Assembly (NCBI GenBank): GCA_025506515.1
Contig: CM046451.1
Location: 68,856,783 to 68,920,782 of the forward strand
Reading direction: 5' to 3'
From: Flaveria trinervia
Lineage: Eukaryota > Streptophyta > Magnoliopsida > Asterales > Asteraceae
DNA length: 64,000 nt
Shown: piece by piece, positions 58,201 through 64,000 of the stretch
Layout of the letters: every line of letters begins with the position of its first letter
How positions within the stretch are numbered: position 1 is the stretch's first letter
Made by a program: the position numbers and the translations under genes
Notes under the pieces: generated by a model
Told to the model about the DNA's origin: nothing
What the model saw: only the letters and a program-made list of their open reading frames with translations
Database searches by the model: none

Positions 58201-58960
58201 GCGGGGCAAACCTCAGGTATAATTTACATGATACATGTTGAGCTAAATGTTATTTCTTCTAACACATGGGTATTAGATACCAGATGTGGAACTCACATTT
58301 GCAATTTATTGCAGGGGTTCAAAAGAAATGAGCATTATGCAAAAGGGGAAATAAGTCTCTTCATGGGCAATGGTGCAAAGGTTCACGTTGAAGCCCAAGG
58401 AGACTACATTTTGAAGCTTCCAAGTGGTTTGGAAGTTATTTTAAACAATGTATTATATGCTCCTAGTTTGACTAGGAACATAATTTCTGTTTCCCGTTTA
58501 AGACAATATGATTATGATTTCAAGTTTGTTGACAATGATATTCATGTTTCTTTAAATCATGTATTTATTTTAAGGCTATACCTTGTAATGGTATTTATGA
58601 TTTGGTTCATGAAAACGTAACATATGATAGCTCAATATACCAAGCAACCACCAAAAGACTCAAATTAGATTTGAGTGATACCTACCTTTGGCATTGTCGT
58701 CTTGGTCATATAAACAAGAAACGTATACAAACACTTCAGAGGAGTAGTCTCTTAAAAACAAATGAATGTGATTCATTTGATGTATGTGAATCTTGTTTAC
58801 AAGGTAAAATGACTAAGGCACCCTTTAGTGGAACTAACGAAATGGCAAAAGATTTATTAGGTATCATACATTCGGATGTATGTGGTCCTTTTAAGCCAAT
58901 AACTAGGAATGGTGAAAGATACTTCATTACCTTTACCGACGATTATAGTCGCTATGGTGA
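58201..58960 (+). pseudogene. pol: Copia protease and truncated integrase (element E)
   Basis: Protease 58153-58620: WVLDTRCGTHICNLLQGF, where the catalytic DTG has become DTR. GAG-pre-integrase and integrase start (58602-58960): YLWHCRLGHINKKRI, CESCLQGKMTKAPF, HSDVCGPFKPITRNGERYF and DDYSRYG. It is cut at 58960 by fusion to the LTR. The two remaining catalytic residues, RT and RNase H are absent. Confidence 0.88.
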
Positions 58961-59869
58961 AAATTGATGTGGCTAGTGTGTTATGATCCAAGTCGGGTCA
59001 TACCCAATAACAAGCCAAACAAACACCGAAAGATGATTCATTTGTTGATAAGATCATAGAAATAAGTAATGACACCAATTTAGAAAATTGGATTTTCTAA
59101 ATTATTGCTTTTGTAGATGAACATCATTATATAATTGATTTGTTCATGAGGGATTACTTATTCATTGTTTAAATTAGTTAAACAATGACAAATGACAATG
59201 TGTATGTGCTATAAAATTAAAATGGTTTAATTTTATAAAAAGTGGAATGCTAGAGTGTATTATATGTAAAATAATACTTTCAAAATGGAGAAGGAACAAA
59301 AAGGGGAGCCCATTCGGCCACCCCCTTTTTGAATGGTATTGGGAACTTCCTTTTGGGGGTTCCAAGTACATGCATCCATCTATTCCTACAATCTTCTTTT
59401 TCTACACTCAACCTACACACAAGAAAGTCTCTCTCTCTCTCTCTCTTTCAATAACTTTCGGATTATTGAAGCAAGGAAAAACGAATTTTTCAGCTTACAA
59501 AAAGTGTTCTTGACTAAAAATTCCACAAGAAGAAGAGTACTACAAGTTGGTGTTCAAAGCCTAGCAAGAGGGTGTTTGTTGGGGCTTGGGGTATGTCATC
59601 TTGAGGGCTTCTACATTGAAGTTTCAGCCACAAGAACTCATCTAATAATCTCCTGAAATCTCGTTTTCCAGCAGCCCTAAAGGTTGTTTCTTTTACCTTC
59701 TTATGTTCTTTACTTTGTATGATATTCGTATAATGATCCATGGTTTGGGGTTGCTTATTAAATGGGTTTAATAACCAGATTATTAACATGTTTTAAAACC
59801 TAAATTCCGCTGCATTTTCACATAATACAAGATTATATGAGCTTTGATAAACATGTTAATGTCCCCACA
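58961..59869 (+). repeat. 3' LTR of element E, 5'-truncated
   Basis: Matches 54967-55874 with about eight small differences, but lacks the first 31 LTR bases. It ends GTCCCCACA, followed by AAATC. Confidence 0.92.
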
Positions 59870-61069
59870 AAATCTATATAACATTGGACATAAACATAAC
59901 CATACAAAACATCACTATACAAGGCATCATCACACATGACATAACAGTCATCATACATGCTATAACATATCCTATACATCATCAAAAGTCAACTTACATT
60001 ATCCCCGGGAACATCCCAAATCAAAGCCTAAATTTCACTTTTTCCCCAAAGATAAAAAAATTCTTTTAAGTCTTTAGGTGCATGGGCACTATTCAGGCGC
60101 ATGGCTTGTGGGCACATGGGGAACACTTAAGCGCATGGAGAAATTTTAGGCGCATGGGCACTATTGGGGCGCATGGGCAACACTTAGTCAATTTCTGGGC
60201 AATTCTAGGCGCATGGGCACTATGTTGGCGCATGTGTGCTTAGGCGCATGAAAATCCTGGGCGCATGAACACTTAAGTCAATTTCAGCCTGTTTATAGGC
60301 GCATGGATACTATTCTAGTGCATGAGGTTTTGGGCGCATGGGAACACTTAGGCAGTTATTTTAGTTGGGCACATGGGCCACTGTTTAGGCGCATGGGAAG
60401 TCTATATCACTCTAAAACATCATAACTCAGTCCCCAATCATCATAAAACTTGTTCTAAGCTTAAATCTTACACTCTAAGCCTTAGAAACACAATCATAAC
60501 ATCATCAAACACATACATAGCACAAAATTAGACCCCACCCGCAAACACACACATACACACATACGAGTATAAAACCAACTTTTACAAAAATGTACATACA
60601 TGCATTTGTAGCCCCAAAGCTGCTTAAAACAAGTAAAAAGGAGGTCGTAGAACTCACCTTTGCAGCCTCTTGGGTATGACTTCTTCCAAAGGCTTGTGCG
60701 ATTGAGTTAAACCGCCTAGAAACCCACCAAAAACACAAACACATACAAACATCTATAAGCGTATAACTGAGGCTAAGGCCAGTTAAGAACATCATAATCG
60801 CATGAATTCTTACCTTAAAATAGAACTTCTTCTCTTGTTCTTCAAAACCGGAGAGTTTTCAGCTCTCCTTTCTTTCTTTCTCTAAAAATATCTAAAGTTG
60901 AGTGTGAAGAGAGAGTGATGGGTGGCCATGCCACCTTTATTACAAACTTTTAAACCTTTTTGTCCTTTACACATATTTAACCCCACAACTTGGGTTAAAT
61001 TGTGTTTCTTTCTTTTTCTTCACGTTATTGTTTCTGTAATAACTTTTAAAAGAATAACCGGGTGTTACA
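59870..61069 (-). repeat. D 5' LTR, right segment
   Basis: Resumes the D LTR after E and ends GGGTGTTACA before ATGAA. It aligns with 34900-36062. The TATA-like box seen at 35961 is degraded here (CACATATTTAA). Open frames at 59884-60069 and 60505-60795 are LTR sequence. Confidence 0.88.
60070..60395 (-). repeat. GGCGCATGGG array in the D 5' LTR
   Basis: About a dozen copies of GGCGCATGGGCACTAT-like units, aligned with 35095-35400 but differing in copy content. Some copies are present in only one LTR (for example near 60120-60180). Confidence 0.8.
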
Positions 61070-61074
61070 ATGAA

Positions 61075-62478
61075 TATATAGAGAAGATCTTCTACTTGAT
61101 ATGATGGTGATTTTAAGAATGGGGAAATCAAGAAAGGATGCAAGCCATATAGATTCCTATGTCACGCATATCTGAAATGCATATCAATAGGAATATCAGG
61201 GATAGATCGACTTTCAAGGCATATTTCCTTAGGAATCATCAGTATATTTGAAGGAAGGACCTATAACTACTTGAAGTACATCTTCAATTATTTATGTGAC
61301 CAAATAAGAGTCCAAAAGGCTTATAAGATGTTCATATTTCCAAGGTTTATTTCAACTGATTATCAATTCTGAGTAGCCTGGAATTGAAAGAGTAGGAGGA
61401 CTGTTTGTACAATCGCACTTAGGAAGATCTGTCTTGAACAAGATCAATGGCAAGTATGAAGATTAAGATATGCCTATGTTTGCATATTTGTTTGATCCCA
61501 ATGCCAACATTCCACAAGAGATAGTTTAAGATAATCAATAGATAGTTCACTTGCTACAACTAAACAAGCTTCTAACTCACCTCCTCAATTTCCCATTCAA
61601 GATCAATCTCCAGCCAGTGGAAGCACCTTGCCCATCTCTCCCATTCATCCTCAATCAGCAATAGATTAACAACCTCCAACACCACTAAATCAATCACTAG
61701 AAAGTGTTCACACATCACCTATTTCACTTACCCACTCTCAAGAATTAGTTTACTATGGTGAGACAGAGTTGGTCACCCCAAGCAAGTCCTATCCCTCTCT
61801 CAATCACTAACTCACAAAGTCCTGTCTTGTCTAATCAGAGTGAACCAATTTCACCAAACACTAATCTTCAACCACAATAACAACCTTATCAAGAACCGGT
61901 ATTTCCAACAGCTGAGTCTAGCTCAAGATCAGCGAGTGTAGCTTTTCATGAAGGTGACAATGTTAAGCCTGCAAAAGTTAATATAGAAGATGAAGGGGAA
62001 GCCAACTATGTGATGTTATTGCCTATCATGAAGATGATCTTAGTAATGAGGATATCCCTATCAACAAAAGTTACTTGGTGGTAGAATACAACTAGTTGAC
62101 AATAAGTCAAATACATAGCTGGAAAGGATAAGAGAGTTGAAAGGATTGATAAAAAAGAAAGAAGAGCTCATAAACAAGCAAGAATCATCACTAAAGAGGT
62201 TAAAAGAAGATGCTCAAGTGAACAATGAAGTGATTGATGATCTTCATGAATTGATTAAATAACTAAAAGAATCTATTGAGAAGGAGAAATCTGAAAGAGG
62301 GCAACTTATGATAGAAGTCAACAAAGCAAACAACATCATCATTGATCAAGTTGCCCTTTTGAAAATAATATATGAAGAGATTGATAAGCTGAAAATGAAG
62401 ATATGTGCACTAGAATCAAGTGCTCCTAGAACAAAACCACCAAAAGAATCGGCTCAAGCATCAAAGCCAAACAAGTAA
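61075..62478 (+). pseudogene. Accessory gene of element G, middle part
   Basis: Continues the frame of 19678-19949. Through stops it reads KPYRFLCHAYLKCISIGIS, GIDRLSRHISLGIISIF, NYLKYIFNYLCDQI and KMFIFPRFISTDYQF (61170-61372). These line up with the FKYLAHILLKCIAS, FSRMTFTYL and FCMYPRFMQMI blocks of B. Then comes Pro/Ser/Gln-rich sequence (61560-61960) and a coiled coil (62100-62478: KEELINKQESSLKRLKED and similar). Confidence 0.65.
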
Positions 62479-62693
62479 TATACCAGCATAAGAAAATATT
62501 GGAGCCCAGTCAAGAAGAGGTGATCGAAATTGATGATTCTCCCAAAATATCAAAAACCATGTCTCCTAAACACACCCCTTCAGTAGGCTTGTCTATTACG
62601 AAGGCTATGTCATATGCTGAAGAAGATAGTGATGATAAATAGAATGAGTTGACCAAGGTTGATTCTTTTAAAGAATAAGAAATAGGCGATCAA

Positions 62694-63700
62694 TTGATGA
62701 CTAAAAAAGTCATCTTAGAAGAAAGGCCAGAGTCTACCATGTTCATGACCTTGATCAATTATGGTTCTTCATATGACATGGTAGAAAGAATGAACGAAAT
62801 TGAAATGAAAAATATGCATAAAGAGTTTGAGCTTGCAAGATTCATGATTCCTAACTTTAATCATGAAACCTTCATTACCTTTCAAGTTGTTCAAAAGATA
62901 AAGAAGGATTTTGTCCATGGTGATACAACAAAACTTACCAAGTACAACTTGACATTTGCTGGTTACAAAGCCACAACTACAAGATGCATGAGTTGAAAGG
63001 AAGATCAGTTGGTGAGTTGAGAAGGATGATGGAGCATGTCATGAAGGTTGAACAAGAAAGTGGAGTAAGATTTAGGATTAAAGCTCCAAATCCTGCTTAT
63101 AAGCGTCAAGACAAAACCTCTGCTGATCCGGTAACAATTGAAAGCAAATATCATCATGAAAGCAAAGAAAAATTGATCAAAGAACCAAGAGAGGTGATCC
63201 CTAGCAAAGTATGGCCAATAGGGACAACTGTGAGAGAGATGACTAATGAAAAAATCATTCCTAATCTAGTTGTTCGATCACATCACAACTTCTAGTTCTG
63301 CTGAAGAGAACATGATCATGGCTTGGAAATATGATCTATACTGAGATTGTGTAGTTATTAATAGGATTTCTGTAAGGATTCAGTCCTTCCATTCTATAGA
63401 AACATTATTGAATCTTACTGATTCTGACATCCATGATCTTCAAGGCTTAATCATCTCCAACTACCTAATAAATACAAGAGGAAGAGACTTCTTTGTATCG
63501 GTGGGTAAGTTAAACAAAATTTAAAGACCATGTGCTTAAGGAAGCAAGGAGAGATGATGCTAAGCATAAAAGAAGAAATCAGGCATATAAATATCCAAAC
63601 CTAACTCCTTTACATTGGTTGATGATAGATTTCTATACAGGGTTGGATACATAAATAGAAAACTAGTAGCAATAAAGATCATTGAAGGTAATCAATACAC
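62694..63700 (+). pseudogene. Accessory gene of element G, C-terminal part
   Basis: Open at 62694-62996 (FELARFMIPNFNHETFITF) and 62984-63295 (RSVGELRRMMEHVMKVEQES, FRIKAPNPAYKRQD), then decayed pieces with AWKYDLY and VVINRISV near 63320-63375 that resemble, in position and pattern, the AWAHFEDLNFYAIK block of B. No known domain. The gene order (coiled coil, then this part) equals B and C. Confidence 0.5.
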
Positions 63701-64000
63701 ATTACCCTTAACTAATGGGAATATGTTGAGAGAACAAAGGAGCTGGTACTGTTGAGAAATGAAGAGAGGAAGAAAGCTAAAAGTATAAGAATTTTTGATC
63801 CTGTGTAAATCATGCTTCTCCATCCAAGCTACACTTCATATCTTCATGACAAATATTTTCCTAAGCTGAAAGATGATCAAGCTCAAAATGACCTATGCTT
63901 GTATGTACACTTAATTAAAGTAATTTACAAACTACATGATAAGGCCTACAAGAGGAGGAAGTTTGAATCTTGGATGTTATTGGAGAAGAAATAAAATAGG

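Larger units (their letters stand above)
54936..59869 (+). mobile_element. Copia element E, internally deleted
   Basis: Plus-strand copia element with target duplication AAATC (54931-54935, 59870-59874). 5' LTR 939 bp, primer site, leader, gag, protease and the start of integrase, then an abrupt junction into the 3' LTR at 58961. RT, RNase H, the polypurine tract and the first 31 bases of the 3' LTR are gone. The shared LTR parts differ at about seven bases and one indel over 905 bp, so the insertion is recent. Confidence 0.93.
19950..61069 (-). mobile_element. Gypsy element D, host of three nested insertions
   Basis: Minus-strand Ty3-gypsy element bounded by TGTAAGG...GGGTGTTACA LTR edges and a perfect 5-bp target duplication ATGAA (19945-19949 and 61070-61074). 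Removing B, C, E and their duplicated target bases leaves about 8.0 kb: a 3' LTR of about 2.0 kb, a 3.86-kb internal region, and a 5' LTR of about 2.1 kb. Gag, protease, RT and RNase H are present but broken. The integrase core is deleted, so D could not move itself as it stands. Confidence 0.9.
61070..64000 (+). mobile_element. Element G, right half
   Basis: Continuation of the old copia remnant after D. It is almost entirely accessory-gene sequence and runs to the window edge without reaching a recognisable polypurine tract or LTR. From 63700 to 64000 only short decayed frames are seen (63812-63994). Confidence 0.65.

Overview
WHAT IT IS. The window is plant nuclear repeat DNA made almost entirely of nested LTR retrotransposons. 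I found no host gene, rRNA, tRNA gene or CRISPR. The polyproteins are plant Ty1-copia and Ty3-gypsy types, the primer sites match plant initiator-tRNA-Met, and the long copia elements carry an extra gene of a kind I associate with Asteraceae (daisy family) genomes. The family placement is inference. Nearly every reading frame is broken, so coding entries are called pseudogenes. || LAYOUT. 1-3029: 5' half of a minus-strand copia element (F). 3030-6216: minus-strand gypsy remnant (H), into which F appears inserted. 6217-6633: tail of another copia element. 6634-7608: gypsy LTR fragment. 7609-about 19140: long SIRE-like copia element A (minus) without its 5' LTR. 19141-19949 and 61070-64000: two halves of an old copia element G (plus), split by everything between. 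19950-61069: gypsy element D (minus, TSD ATGAA), about 8 kb net, containing three later insertions. These are B (20514-34614, plus, 14.1 kb, TSD GTATC) in its 3' LTR, C (39211-53271, minus, 14.1 kb, TSD CCTTC) in its gag, and E (54936-59869, plus, TSD AAATC) in its 5' LTR. B and C are one family. The nesting is therefore G <- D <- {B, C, E}. || HOW THE GENES WORK TOGETHER. A, B and C follow one plan: LTR, leader, large gag with two zinc-knuckle positions, protease, integrase, RT, RNase H, a noncoding spacer, then an accessory gene, polypurine tract and LTR. G preserves only the spacer and accessory gene. The accessory proteins of A, B/C and G are very divergent but share landmarks: a FW motif, then a MYPRF-type motif about 150 residues on, then low-complexity or coiled-coil tails. 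No membrane segment is visible, so they do not look like a typical Env. || MOST INTERESTING POINT. In A, B and C the LTR promoter is an array of short imperfect palindromes followed by a TATA box, and the same module (palindrome array, then TATA) occurs again just upstream of the accessory gene. The palindrome differs between families (TCGNNCGA core in B/C; CAGTAGTT/AACTACTG and CAGCTG types in A), yet LTR and internal arrays match within each family. In B and C the accessory ATG directly follows a splice-acceptor-like sequence, and a conserved phase-compatible intron splits the gene. I propose a second, internal promoter, or a spliced subgenomic RNA, driving the accessory gene. This is read from sequence only.
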